Shown here: positions 9,286-18,125 of the stretch, one piece after another
Layout of the letters: each line of letters starts with the position of its first letter
How positions within the stretch are numbered: position 1 is the stretch's first letter
Source: an uncultured beta proteobacterium
Lineage (GTDB): Bacteria; Pseudomonadota; Gammaproteobacteria; Burkholderiales; Rhodocyclaceae
Length of the DNA: 41,699 nucleotides
NCBI GenBank assembly: GCA_903848955.1
Contig: CAINHS010000020.1
Location: forward strand, 1 to 41,699
Reading direction: 5' to 3'
The notes under the pieces: model-generated
The model's database searches: none
What the model saw: the letters and a program-made list of their open reading frames with translations, nothing else
What the model was told of the DNA's origin: nothing
Made by a program: the position numbers and the translations under genes

Positions 9286-9425
9286 CGCCGGGATTCTTCC
9301 TGTAGCGCCGGGGGCGGCGGATTCTGGTTTTTGCGGGCCATGCCTGCCTCCATTCCTTGAGGATGCGCAGAAGGCTCCATGCTAACCCGATACCGGCCGG
9401 CATGGCATGGCGCCATCGCAAAGCC

Positions 9426-9441
9426 TGGCATTGCTCTTGCT
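9426..9441 (+). promoter_or_regulatory. Sigma54-type -24/-12 promoter
   Basis: TGGCAT, five bases, TTGCT: this matches the RpoN consensus TGGCAC-N5-TTGCW with one mismatch and exact spacing. It ends 36 bases before a small gene with a strong Shine-Dalgarno. A 10-base palindrome ATGGCGCCAT lies just upstream at 9407-9416. The basis is motif match; a typical activator site was not recognised. Confidence 0.5.
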
Positions 9442-9477
9442 AATGCATGCTTGTGAGTGTTGACAACGGAGGCAATC

Positions 9478-9603
9478 ATGGACCTGAACGAACTTCTTGC
9501 ATTGATGACGCTGGGCGCCGTAGCGCCTTATGTCACGGCTGCCGCCGCGTGCTGGATCAAGCGCTCCGGCGAGCCCCCGACTGGTGCAGACGCACCAACT
9601 TGA
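9478..9603 (+). CDS. Small hypothetical protein, 41 residues, behind a sigma54-type promoter
   Basis: The reading frame runs from ATG 9478 to TGA 9601-9603 and encodes MDLNELLALMTLGAVAPYV followed by TAAAACWIKRSGEPPTGADAPT. GGAGG at 9468-9472 is 5 bases before the ATG. Residues 5-27 are hydrophobic enough to be one membrane segment, followed by a short polar tail. I do not recognise a family. Support comes from the whole cassette: a sigma54-like promoter, an excellent ribosome-binding site, the micro-ORF and a 13-base-pair hairpin directly after it. The alternative is a regulatory RNA with a fortuitous ORF. Confidence 0.5.
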   Translation: MDLNELLALMTLGAVAPYVTAAAACWIKRSGEPPTGADAPT

Positions 9604-9615
9604 TGCCATTTCCGT

Positions 9616-9650
9616 AAGCGCCGGCAGCATCCGGCAGGCTGCCGGCGCTT
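9616..9650. terminator. Strong hairpin, probable bidirectional terminator
   Basis: Perfect 13-base stem AAGCGCCGGCAGC (9616-9628) with GCTGCCGGCGCTT (9638-9650) and a 9-base loop. It begins 12 bases after the 41-residue gene and ends 25 bases before the stop of the convergent TlpA-like gene. No T-run follows on the plus strand; on the minus strand the stem is followed by ACGGAAATGG, so any termination may not be classic intrinsic. Confidence 0.55.
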
Positions 9651-9675
9651 GCGGGATGCCGTCCGGTTAAGGCAT

Positions 9676-10188
9676 TTACATCGGGATACGGAAGGTTTTC
9701 CCGATCAATTCAAGGGCTTCAGGGCTGTCCCATTCCTTGCCGCCGTAGACTTTGGCGAGGACACGACCCTGCGCATCGACCAGCAGAGTCAAGGGAATCC
9801 GGTCGGCGCCCAGCATGTTTTCCAGTTGCAGCCGGCTGTCTATGAAGTGACTGAAGGGGGTCCCGGATTTTTTCAGGAATTCCCTGGCGGCATCGGCATA
9901 GTCATCGGTGGAAATTCCGATCACCGCAAACTTCGCCCCCCCGTAGCGGCGCGACAGCCGCCCCAGCGAACCCATTTCCTGACGGCACGGACCACACCAG
10001 CTGGCCCATACATTTATGACAAGCGGCTTGCCGCGGAATTCCGAGAGCAGCCGCGAGGGGCCGGACAGTCCCTGCATCGGGGCATCGCGCAGGAGCCCGC
10101 CGACATCCACTTCACCGGGAGTCTTTGCCGCCGCATCGCCGCCGATGCAGGCCAGCGCAAACAGCATCAGGGAGAGAATCGCTTTCAT
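9676..10188 (-). CDS. TlpA/ResA-like periplasmic thioredoxin
   Basis: A 170-residue protein with an N-terminal signal sequence (MKAILSLMLFALACIGG, residues 1-17, then DAAAK) and a thioredoxin domain. The redox-active WCGPC has Cys65 and Cys68, preceded by KPLVINVWAS, and a conserved cis-Pro region RIPLTLLVDAQG follows at about 130-141. Proteins of this family reduce disulfides outside the cytoplasm, for example in cytochrome c maturation. The open frame extends 47 codons upstream, but ATG 10188 gives a clean signal peptide. It is unclear whether Cys14 makes it a lipoprotein; the residues before it do not fit the usual lipobox well. It sits 49 bases downstream of the LysR gene. Confidence 0.88.
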   Translation of the reverse strand: MKAILSLMLFALACIGGDAAAKTPGEVDVGGLLRDAPMQGLSGPSRLLSEFRGKPLVINVWASWCGPCRQEMGSLGRLSRRYGGAKFAVIGISTDDYADAAREFLKKSGTPFSHFIDSRLQLENMLGADRIPLTLLVDAQGRVLAKVYGGKEWDSPEALELIGKTFRIPM

Positions 10189-10237
10189 GCCGCGCAGTCT
10201 ACCAGTCGCAGAATGCCGGCGGCACAGCATGGCCGGC

Positions 10238-11152
10238 CTATTCCAGCACAAGACCCCGGTCCCAATAGGGTTCGGGGCCAAGGCGCGCTGCCAGAAAATC
10301 GACGAAGGCCCGCACCCGCTGCGGCACAAAGCGGGTGCCGGGAAAGACGGCGAACATGGCCAGCACCGGGGTCGGAAAATCCTTCAGGATCGGCACCAGC
10401 CGGCCCTGGCGGATCGCCTCGGCGGCAATGAAGGTGGGTTCATAGACAATGCCCATTCCCTGCAGGGCCGCTTCCTGCAGGGCGCTGCCGTTGTTGGCGG
10501 TGATCGGCCCGCTGATATCGACCCAATGCGACGCACCATCGATGATGAAGGGCCAGCTCGAGCGCGAAGTCAGGGAATAGTTCAGGCAGGCCCGCTGCGC
10601 CAGTTCGTCCGGGTGTTTTGGCGCGCCGTGGCGCTGCAGATAGGCCGGCGACGCCACGACCACCGAGCGGCAAGTCGTCAGGCGCCGCGCCACGGCCGTT
10701 TCCGGCAGTCGATCGGTGATGCGCAAGGCGAAATCCATGCCTTCTTCGATCAGATTCACGCGCCGGTCGTTGAAGTCGAGATCGATGCGGATGTCGGGAT
10801 GAGCCCGGGAGAACTCCAGGATCAGCGGCGTCAGGTGCAGCAGGCCGAAGGTCATCGGCACGCTGGCGCGAATCTCGCCGCGCAGGGTTTGCCGCTCGCC
10901 GGCAAGATCCCCTTCCGCCTCGTCGATGCGGTCGAGGATGTCGCGGCATTGCTCGATATAGGTCGCGCCGGCCGAGGTCAGGGCCAGCCGGCGCGTGCTG
11001 CGGGCGATCAGCTTGACCCCGAGATGGGCTTCCAGCGCAGCAATCTGGCGCGTGATCGCCGAGCGCGCCAGATTCATCTGTTCTGCCACGGCGGTGAAGC
11101 TGCCGGCCTCGGCCACCCGCACAAAGGTCTGCATTGCCGCCAATCGATCCAT
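10238..11152 (-). CDS. LysR family transcriptional regulator
   Basis: A 304-residue LysR protein. The N-terminal winged helix-turn-helix is MDRLAAMQTFVRVAEAGSFT..NLARSAITRQIAALEAHLGVKLIARSTRRLALTSAG in two blocks (residues 1-62), followed by a linker helix and a periplasmic-binding-protein-like effector domain from about 90 onward. It resembles the large DsdC/PtrR-like group whose effectors vary; I cannot name the ligand. It is divergent from dsbA, and a perfect dyad lies between them (11189-11215), as expected for an autoregulating LysR protein, but there is no proof it controls dsbA. Confidence 0.93.
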   Translation of the reverse strand: MDRLAAMQTFVRVAEAGSFTAVAEQMNLARSAITRQIAALEAHLGVKLIARSTRRLALTSAGATYIEQCRDILDRIDEAEGDLAGERQTLRGEIRASVPMTFGLLHLTPLILEFSRAHPDIRIDLDFNDRRVNLIEEGMDFALRITDRLPETAVARRLTTCRSVVVASPAYLQRHGAPKHPDELAQRACLNYSLTSRSSWPFIIDGASHWVDISGPITANNGSALQEAALQGMGIVYEPTFIAAEAIRQGRLVPILKDFPTPVLAMFAVFPGTRFVPQRVRAFVDFLAARLGPEPYWDRGLVLE

Positions 11153-11188
11153 GGTACGGCTTCTCCGTAATAATTTGCATCTGCGGCC

Positions 11189-11215
11189 ATTGTATGGGGA
11201 ACGCTGTCATACAAT
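11189..11215. promoter_or_regulatory. Perfect dyad in the lysR/dsbA intergenic region
   Basis: ATTGTATG (11189-11196) and CATACAAT (11208-11215) are exact inverted copies with 11 bases between. The centre is about 46 bases from dsbA ATG and 50 from the lysR ATG. LysR proteins usually bind interrupted dyads of the T-N11-A kind between divergent genes, so it is a candidate operator. Confidence 0.4.
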
Positions 11216-11247
11216 TCCGATCGAAACCCATTTCAACGGAGATATTC

Positions 11248-11892
11248 ATGAAGCGACTGCTTGCACTGCTGTTTGCCACACTCTTTTCCTTCTTTGCCGC
11301 TCCCGGCCTGAGCCTGGCCGCAGAACCACAAGCCGACCGCGACTTCAAGCTGATCAACCCGCCGCTGCCAAGCACCAAGGGGAAAATCGAGGTCATCGAA
11401 TTCTTCTCCTACGGCTGCCCGCACTGCAGCGACTTCAATCCTTTCGTCGGCCAGTGGGCGGCGAAGCTGCCGAAAGACATCAGCCTGCGTCGCGTCCCGG
11501 TGAGTTTCAACCGTCCCGAATGGGCACGTCTGTCCCGGATCTATTTCGCGCTCGAAGCCACCGGCGACCTGGCGAAACTTGATGCCGCGGTATTCGTCGC
11601 CATCCATGAGCAGCGCATCGCCTTCAAGACCGATGAAGCCGTAGTCGCCTGGGCGGCGAGCAAGGGAATCGACGCCAAGAAATTCGGCGACGCGCTGGCC
11701 TCGTTTTCAATGCAGAGCAAGGTGCAGCGTTCCGATCAGGAAGCCACGGCTGCGCGTATTTCCGGCGTACCTTCGCTGGTGGTGGACGGCAAGTTCCTGC
11801 TCAACAACGAGGCGGCGGGCAATTTCGACGAGCTGTTGAAGCTGACCGACAGCGTCATCGCCAAGGCCCGCCAGGAACGGTCGGGGAAATAG
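11248..11892 (+). CDS. dsbA: Periplasmic thiol:disulfide oxidoreductase DsbA
   Basis: A 214-residue DsbA. Signal peptide MKRLLALLFATLFSFFAAPG..SLAAE (cleavage near residue 25), then the thioredoxin fold with active site Cys57-Pro-His-Cys60 in FFSYGCPHCSDF, an inserted helical domain, and the cis-Pro loop SGVPSLVVDGKFL near residues 169-182. It inserts disulfides into exported proteins and is reoxidised by DsbB, whose gene begins 3 bases after the DsbA stop. A longer in-frame extension exists upstream, but the ATG at 11248 with ACGGAGAT before it gives the proper signal peptide. Confidence 0.93.
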   Translation: MKRLLALLFATLFSFFAAPGLSLAAEPQADRDFKLINPPLPSTKGKIEVIEFFSYGCPHCSDFNPFVGQWAAKLPKDISLRRVPVSFNRPEWARLSRIYFALEATGDLAKLDAAVFVAIHEQRIAFKTDEAVVAWAASKGIDAKKFGDALASFSMQSKVQRSDQEATAARISGVPSLVVDGKFLLNNEAAGNFDELLKLTDSVIAKARQERSGK

Positions 11893-11895
11893 CCC

Positions 11896-12396
11896 GTGCA
11901 AGGGCTGCGCCTGCTGCTGACGCCGCGCGGCCTGTTCGCTGCCACGGGTATTGCAGCCATCGGCCTGGTTGCCGGCGCAATAGTTCTGCAGCAAACAATG
12001 AATCTCGCCGCCTGCCCGCTGTGCATTCTGCAGCGCATGGTCGATCTGCTGCTGGCGCTGGAGGCCATCGCGGCGTATCTGGTGGCGGGAAAGAGCCTGC
12101 AACGGCGCGCGGCAGCGCTGGTCATGGCCGCAACGGCACTGACGGGCGTCTGGATTGCCGCCTACCAGACCTGGCTGCAACGCTTTGCCAGGGGGGTCAG
12201 CTGCACGGCAGATCAGCCGTGGTGGGAAAGCTTCGTGAATTGGGCCGGCAGCCAGTGGCCGCTGCTGTTCGAGGCCTCCGGCCTGTGTTCGGAGGCCGGC
12301 TGGAAGCTGCTCGGCCTGTCGCTTGCGGAATGGTCGCTGGTCGCATTCACGACCATGACCGTCGCAATGCTCGCGGCATTGCTGCGCAGAGATTAG
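11896..12396 (+). CDS. dsbB: Disulfide bond formation protein DsbB
   Basis: A 166-residue membrane protein with four hydrophobic segments. The first periplasmic pair is Cys40-x2-Cys43 in LAACPLCILQR, and the second pair is Cys103 and Cys131 in the larger periplasmic loop (SCTADQPWWESF to ASGLCSEAGW). DsbB passes electrons from DsbA to quinone. The start is a GTG at 11896, 3 bases after the dsbA stop. A linked dsbA-dsbB pair makes a complete oxidative system; in many proteobacteria the two genes are apart. Confidence 0.92.
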   Translation: MQGLRLLLTPRGLFAATGIAAIGLVAGAIVLQQTMNLAACPLCILQRMVDLLLALEAIAAYLVAGKSLQRRAAALVMAATALTGVWIAAYQTWLQRFARGVSCTADQPWWESFVNWAGSQWPLLFEASGLCSEAGWKLLGLSLAEWSLVAFTTMTVAMLAALLRRD

Positions 12397-12482
12397 CGCT
12401 GCGTCCTGAGCAAAGTCCGTCCTGACTTCTGCCCGGGCCTGTTGCGTTACACTGAACCGCTGCAAACCAAGGAGGAATCGCC

Positions 12483-12758
12483 ATGATCCGACATGCCGCC
12501 ATCACCCTGCTCGGCGCGGCTGCGCTGGTCCTTGCCGCCGCGCCGGTTTATGCGGAAAGTCCGGGCGACACGAAAGGCAAGCTGCAGGAAAGGGAAGCCA
12601 GGCACGAACTGATAAAAAAGGAATTGCGCCAGATGGAGGACGTGCAGCGTCAGGAGCAGCGCGACCTGCAGGACCGCCATGAGAAGGAGCGCAAGGCGCT
12701 GCATCAGAAACACGAACAGGAACGCGATGCCATGCGCCAGAAACTGGCGCCGAAGTAA
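12483..12758 (+). CDS. Small exported coiled-coil protein, hypothetical
   Basis: A 91-residue protein with a clear signal peptide (residues 1-25, ending PVYAES) and a mature part that is almost one charged helix rich in Glu, Lys, Arg, Gln and His (residues 33-87). The helix contains near-repeats such as DRHEKERKALHQKHEQERDAM. A strong ribosome-binding site (AAGGAGG) lies 8 bases before the ATG. I do not recognise a named family; it may be a periplasmic structural or chaperone-like helix. It is in the same direction as dsbAB, with an 86-base gap. Confidence 0.7.
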   Translation: MIRHAAITLLGAAALVLAAAPVYAESPGDTKGKLQEREARHELIKKELRQMEDVQRQEQRDLQDRHEKERKALHQKHEQERDAMRQKLAPK

Positions 12759-12770
12759 GGCGATCCTGCC

Positions 12771-13094
12771 GTGGACCCCGGCCCGGGCCGGCTGCTGCCG
12801 GCACTCTGCGCCGCCTTGGTGCTGTCCGGCAGCGTCGCCGTCAGGGCGCAACCGGTGATTCCCGGATCGACGGCGTTTTGCCTGTTCGAAATTCCAATCG
12901 ATGACACGGGCAAGCGGCGCTGGATAAATCTCGGCATCGTGCAGTACGTCGAGGCGACCCGCAACGAAGTAAAGATCGCCTACGGCGGCGGCAGCTTCGG
13001 CGCCGGCTACGAGGTCAGGATCGCCGCCGCCGGTATGGACGAGGTGGCCACGCTGCTTGAGAAAATGCGCAAGGTCGCCGCCGCCTGCCGCTGA
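12771..13094 (+). CDS. Hypothetical exported protein, 107 residues
   Basis: The frame starts at a GTG 12 bases after the previous stop and has a likely signal peptide (residues 1-26, ending AVRAQ). The mature part (PGSTAFCLFEIPIDDTGKRRWINLGIVQYVE) looks like a small beta-rich domain, and a C-terminal helix ends KMRKVAAACR. Two cysteines (near residues 37 and 106) could form a disulfide, which would fit being beside dsbAB. I recognise no family. The start is uncertain because the ribosome-binding site is weak. Confidence 0.55.
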   Translation: MDPGPGRLLPALCAALVLSGSVAVRAQPVIPGSTAFCLFEIPIDDTGKRRWINLGIVQYVEATRNEVKIAYGGGSFGAGYEVRIAAAGMDEVATLLEKMRKVAAACR

Positions 13095-13127
13095 AGCTGC
13101 GCGGCACCTGCCGTTTCGTCGCCGGCG

Positions 13128-13925
13128 TCAGCAGCCCTTCCATTCCGGCTTGCGCTTCTGCATGAAGGCATCGATGCCCTCGGCGGCGTCATCTGCCATC
13201 ATGTTGCAGGCCATGGTTTCCGAGGCCAGCTGGTAGGCGCCGTCGAGTCCCATTTCCAGCTGCTTGTAGAACATCTGCTTGCCCATGGCCACGGCCACCG
13301 GGGACTTGGCGCAAATGGAATCGGTAAGCTTTTTCACTTCGGCATCCAGTTGCTCCAGCGCCACCACGCGATTGACCAGACCGCGCCGCTGCGCCTCGGC
13401 GGCATCGATGAAATCGCCGGTGAGCAGCATTTCCATCGCCTGCTTGCGGCCCATGGCGCGACCCAGCGCGACCGAAGGCGTGGCGCAGAACAGTCCCAGG
13501 TTGATGCCGGAAACCGCGAACTTCGCCGACTCTGCCGCCACCGCCAGGTCGCACATGGCGACCAGCTGGCAGCCCGCCGCCGTGGCAATGCCGTGGATGC
13601 GCGCGATCACCGGCTGCGGCATGACCGTAATGGTCATCATCACCCTGCCGCACTGCCTGAACAGCTTCTGCATGTAGGCCTTGCCGTGATTGGCGCGCAT
13701 CTGCTTGAGGTCGTGTCCGGAACAAAACGCCTTGCCGGCGCCGGCGACCACCACTACCCGCACCGACGCGTCGGCGGCGATGCCGTCGAGCGCCGCCTGC
13801 AATTCATTCAGCATTTCCTCCGAGAGCGAATTGAACTGGGTCGGACGGTTGAGGGTCAGGGTAGCAACGCCCTCCTTGTCCTCGCGCAACAGGATGGGGG
13901 CAGCGCTGGTATCGGGTGCATTCAT
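13128..13925 (-). CDS. Enoyl-CoA hydratase/isomerase family protein, ECHDC3-like, lacking the catalytic glutamates
   Basis: A 265-residue crotonase-fold protein. CoA-binding and oxyanion-hole elements are present: AFCSGHDLKQM at about 67-77 and ATAAGCQLVAMCDLAVA at about 114-130. In classic enoyl-CoA hydratase the two catalytic glutamates sit in GGGCELA and in GQPEI; here the matching positions are Gln120 and Gly140 (AVSGINLGLFCATPSVAL). That change and the rest of the sequence resemble the ECHDC3 subgroup, whose reaction is not settled. It is downstream of the acyl-CoA synthetase in the same direction, 185 bases away. Function in fatty-acyl metabolism is likely, but hydratase activity should not be assumed. 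Confidence 0.9.
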   Translation of the reverse strand: MNAPDTSAAPILLREDKEGVATLTLNRPTQFNSLSEEMLNELQAALDGIAADASVRVVVVAGAGKAFCSGHDLKQMRANHGKAYMQKLFRQCGRVMMTITVMPQPVIARIHGIATAAGCQLVAMCDLAVAAESAKFAVSGINLGLFCATPSVALGRAMGRKQAMEMLLTGDFIDAAEAQRRGLVNRVVALEQLDAEVKKLTDSICAKSPVAVAMGKQMFYKQLEMGLDGAYQLASETMACNMMADDAAEGIDAFMQKRKPEWKGC

Positions 13926-14003
13926 GATGTCTTCTCCTTGCCGTTAACGTGAAACAACCGGACCGGTCGCTGCTGATATCGAGCGCAGCGAGCCAAGTAA
14001 TAG

Positions 14004-14021
14004 CCTCCCCGTGAGGGGAGG
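14004..14021. other. Hairpin in the intergenic region between the synthetase and crotonase genes
   Basis: Perfect stem CCTCCCC/GGGGAGG with a GTGA loop, about 90 bases after the acyl-CoA synthetase stop. No T-run follows on the minus strand. It could separate expression of the two genes or protect an mRNA end. The rest of 13926-14110 shows nothing I recognise. Confidence 0.35.
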
Positions 14022-14110
14022 ATGGGAGGGGCGGGCGTTTATGCCGCCTTTCGCGCCCCTCATCGTCAGTGGATGGTGCTCGCGGCCATGAGCGTTGATG
14101 GGAATGCGCG

Positions 14111-15748
<1,638 letters not shown>

Positions 15749-15762
15749 GAATTCATTTCCTT

Positions 15763-16380
15763 TCAGGTTCGACAGCGTTCGGCGACGGCGGGCTTCTCGC
15801 GCTCAACTTCGGCCAGCCAGCGTCCGATATCATCGGCGAAAACCTGCACCGCGTCGCGCGCGGCCTCCGCCCCGCCGCGGGCATCCGCAGCCGGCGCCGG
15901 CTGCCGGATCAGGAAAGCCCGCCGCGACAATACGTCCGGGCCGCGCGCCGGCGTCAGCAGCGCCTGCACTTCAAGCACCACCTGGCTGCTCCCGGGAGCA
16001 TCGAAGCGCTGTTCCAGTTCGTTCAGCACCAGTTGCAGGCGGCAGCCGGCACCGCTCCAATCCTTCTGAGCAAAAACGATGCGCTGCTTGAGGAAGGCTT
16101 CCAGCAGTTCGGCCGGCGCTGCCGCCCAGCGACTCCCGGCATAGCTCTGGCGCTGCAGCGGCTCGGCAAAGGCCAGGCGATAGTGCATCGCCGGGCCGGC
16201 GAGCCACGGCGACGCCTGAACGTCGACCGCTGCAATCGGCATGCGCCCCGCCGGCCAGACCGCGGCTCCCGCGGCGGCCCGGCCGCCGAAGTCGTAGCGC
16301 GCCGTGGTGACGGTGGCGACGTTGCCGCCGCACGCCGCCAACAGCACGCCGGCAAGAATTGAGGCTACCCGCTTCATCAT
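15763..16380 (-). CDS. ABC-type transport auxiliary lipoprotein (PqiC/LetC-like)
   Basis: A protein of about 205 residues with a lipoprotein signal: basic MMKRV, a short hydrophobic stretch and the lipobox LLAAC. The mature part (ARYDFGG near the start, PIAAVDVQASPWLAG, MHYRLAFAEP, then WAAAPAELLEAFLKQRI) has the layout of the ABC_trans_aux family, outer-membrane lipoproteins that work with MCE transporters. Start: GAGGAG lies 4 bases before ATG 16380 and 7 before ATG 16377. An ATG at 16392 would overlap the MCE stop codon and is also possible. It follows the MCE gene directly. Confidence 0.8.
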   Translation of the reverse strand: MMKRVASILAGVLLAACGGNVATVTTARYDFGGRAAAGAAVWPAGRMPIAAVDVQASPWLAGPAMHYRLAFAEPLQRQSYAGSRWAAAPAELLEAFLKQRIVFAQKDWSGAGCRLQLVLNELEQRFDAPGSSQVVLEVQALLTPARGPDVLSRRAFLIRQPAPAADARGGAEAARDAVQVFADDIGRWLAEVEREKPAVAERCRT

Positions 16381-16388
16381 CGTTCTCC

Positions 16389-17324
16389 TCATTGTGACAC
16401 CGGCGGCCGGAAACCGGCTTCGCCCGGCCCCGGCACTGCCGCACTGCGGCCGAAGATCAGCATCTGCGGATTGCTTTCAAGACCGTCCAGAACGCGCGAA
16501 AGCTGGCGCGAACTTGTCGCCAGGTCCTGCATCAAGGCATTCGCGCGCGGCAGGGTTGCGCTGGTCAGTTCATCACCGGTGCTGACTGCAAGCTGATCGA
16601 AGCGATGCGACAGGGCGCTCATCGACTTGACCATTTCGCGCATTTCCGCGGCCAGCGGCGCGCTCTCCCCTGCCGTCTTTTCGACGTGCGCCAGAATCTG
16701 CCGCAAGCTGCGCAGGTTGTTCTCCGATAATGCCTCGCGCGCCGAGGCCATGATGGCGGGCATCTGCCGCAGGCCGTCGGAAGCCGCCGCGACGTTCTCC
16801 AGCGTGCGCGAAAGATTCTGCAGATTCTTCTCGTCCAGCAGCTTGCTTAGCCGCAGGGATGCCGCGCTGATCTGGTTGACGATATCGCCCGCCTTCTCGT
16901 CCAGCGTGTCGAACAGCGTCGACCGCATGGCGATGCGCGGCGGCTCGCCGTCTTTTCCCCGCAGCACTTCACTGGAAGAGCCATTGTCTTCGATCTGCAC
17001 ATAGGCCAGACCGGTCACCCCCTGATAGCCGAGTTCGGCAGTGCTGCCGCGGGTCAGTTTGAAGCGATCGTCGACGCTGATGCGCACCAGGATCTTGCGC
17101 GGATCGGCGGCATCGGGTTCGATGGCTTCCACTTTGCCGGCGCGAATGCCCCGGTAGCGCACCTGTGCCTCGACATTGAGGCCGTTGACGTTTCTGCGCG
17201 TCTCCAGCAGGTAGGTCGTGGTCAAGGCATCGGTCTGACCCAGCCACCACAGCGCGATGGCGGCGGCGATGGCGAACAGGAGGGTGAAGATGCCGGCAGC
17301 CAGTGCATGGGACTTGTTTTCCAT
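16389..17324 (-). CDS. MCE (MlaD-family) lipid transport protein
   Basis: A 311-residue protein. One N-terminal membrane anchor (residues 8-28), then a single MCE domain (about 38-115: NVNGLNVEAQVRYRGIRAGKVEAI, GYQGVTGLAYVQI), then a long helical tail rich in Leu, Ala and Glu (about 140-285). MCE proteins form hexameric rings that shuttle lipids between inner and outer membranes. The long tail makes it longer than E. coli MlaD (about 180 residues) and similar to the tailed MCE proteins that pair with an auxiliary lipoprotein, which is the next gene here. Confidence 0.93.
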   Translation of the reverse strand: MENKSHALAAGIFTLLFAIAAAIALWWLGQTDALTTTYLLETRRNVNGLNVEAQVRYRGIRAGKVEAIEPDAADPRKILVRISVDDRFKLTRGSTAELGYQGVTGLAYVQIEDNGSSSEVLRGKDGEPPRIAMRSTLFDTLDEKAGDIVNQISAASLRLSKLLDEKNLQNLSRTLENVAAASDGLRQMPAIMASAREALSENNLRSLRQILAHVEKTAGESAPLAAEMREMVKSMSALSHRFDQLAVSTGDELTSATLPRANALMQDLATSSRQLSRVLDGLESNPQMLIFGRSAAVPGPGEAGFRPPVSQ

Positions 17325-17336
17325 GTTTCGAAGCTT

Positions 17337-18125
17337 TCAGTGCGGCACGGCCGGGGGCCTGGAGTTCTGCAAGGCCCGCACGCTGCGCTCGGAAAGGAAG
17401 AAGTTGCGGATGAAGGGATGATCGATCCGGATGATTTCGTCGGTCGTGCCGTAGGCGAGGATACGCTGCTCGGCCAGCACCGCAACACGGGTGGACAACG
17501 CCGCCAGCGTATCGAGGTCATGCGTGACCAGCATGACGGTAAGACCGAGTTCTTCGCCCAGCATGCGGATCAGGCGCACAAAACTGTCGGAACGGTCCGG
17601 ATCAAGCCCGGCCGTCGGCTCGTCGAGCAGCAGCAGTTCCGGTTCGAGCGCCAATGCACGCGCCAGTGCAACGCGCTTGATCATGCCGCCGGAAAGCTCG
17701 GCAGGCATCAGCTCGCCATGGCGCGGCAAGAGTTCGACCATCGACAGCTTGAGCATCACCAGATCGTGTATCGCGCCTTCGTCGTAGCGCTTCAACTCGC
17801 GCAAGGGAAAGGCGATGTTGTCGAACACGTTGAATGCCGAAAACAGCGCGCCCTGCTGGAACAACACGCCGAAACGCTGCCGCAGCGAGCGTTCGCGCGC
17901 CACCCCGCCGCCGAACAAGGGCTCGCCGAAGACCTCGATGCTGCCGCTGCTGGGCATCAGCAAGCCGATCACCATGCGCAGCAGCGTGGTCTTGCCGCTG
18001 CCGGAACCGCCCACCAGCGACACCATTTCGCCGCGCTCGATGTCGAGCTGCAGCCCGCGGTGGATCCACACATCGCCGAAACGGGTGGACAGGTCACGGA
18101 TGCGGATGACGGGCGGCGCGCTCAT
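17337..18125 (-). CDS. MlaF-like ABC transporter ATPase
   Basis: A 262-residue nucleotide-binding subunit: Walker A GGSGSGKTT (about 39-47), Q-loop FQQGALFSAFNVFDN, signature AELSGGMIKRVALARAL, Walker B LLLLDEPTAGLDP, and switch histidine in LVTHDLDT. The GGM variant of the signature and the QQGALF Q-loop are typical of MlaF/Ttg2A-type ATPases. Its ATG overlaps the permease stop by 4 bases (ATGA), so translation is coupled. The open frame on this strand extends far upstream through the permease gene, but that part is out-of-frame shadow. Confidence 0.94.
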   Translation of the reverse strand: MSAPPVIRIRDLSTRFGDVWIHRGLQLDIERGEMVSLVGGSGSGKTTLLRMVIGLLMPSSGSIEVFGEPLFGGGVARERSLRQRFGVLFQQGALFSAFNVFDNIAFPLRELKRYDEGAIHDLVMLKLSMVELLPRHGELMPAELSGGMIKRVALARALALEPELLLLDEPTAGLDPDRSDSFVRLIRMLGEELGLTVMLVTHDLDTLAALSTRVAVLAEQRILAYGTTDEIIRIDHPFIRNFFLSERSVRALQNSRPPAVPH

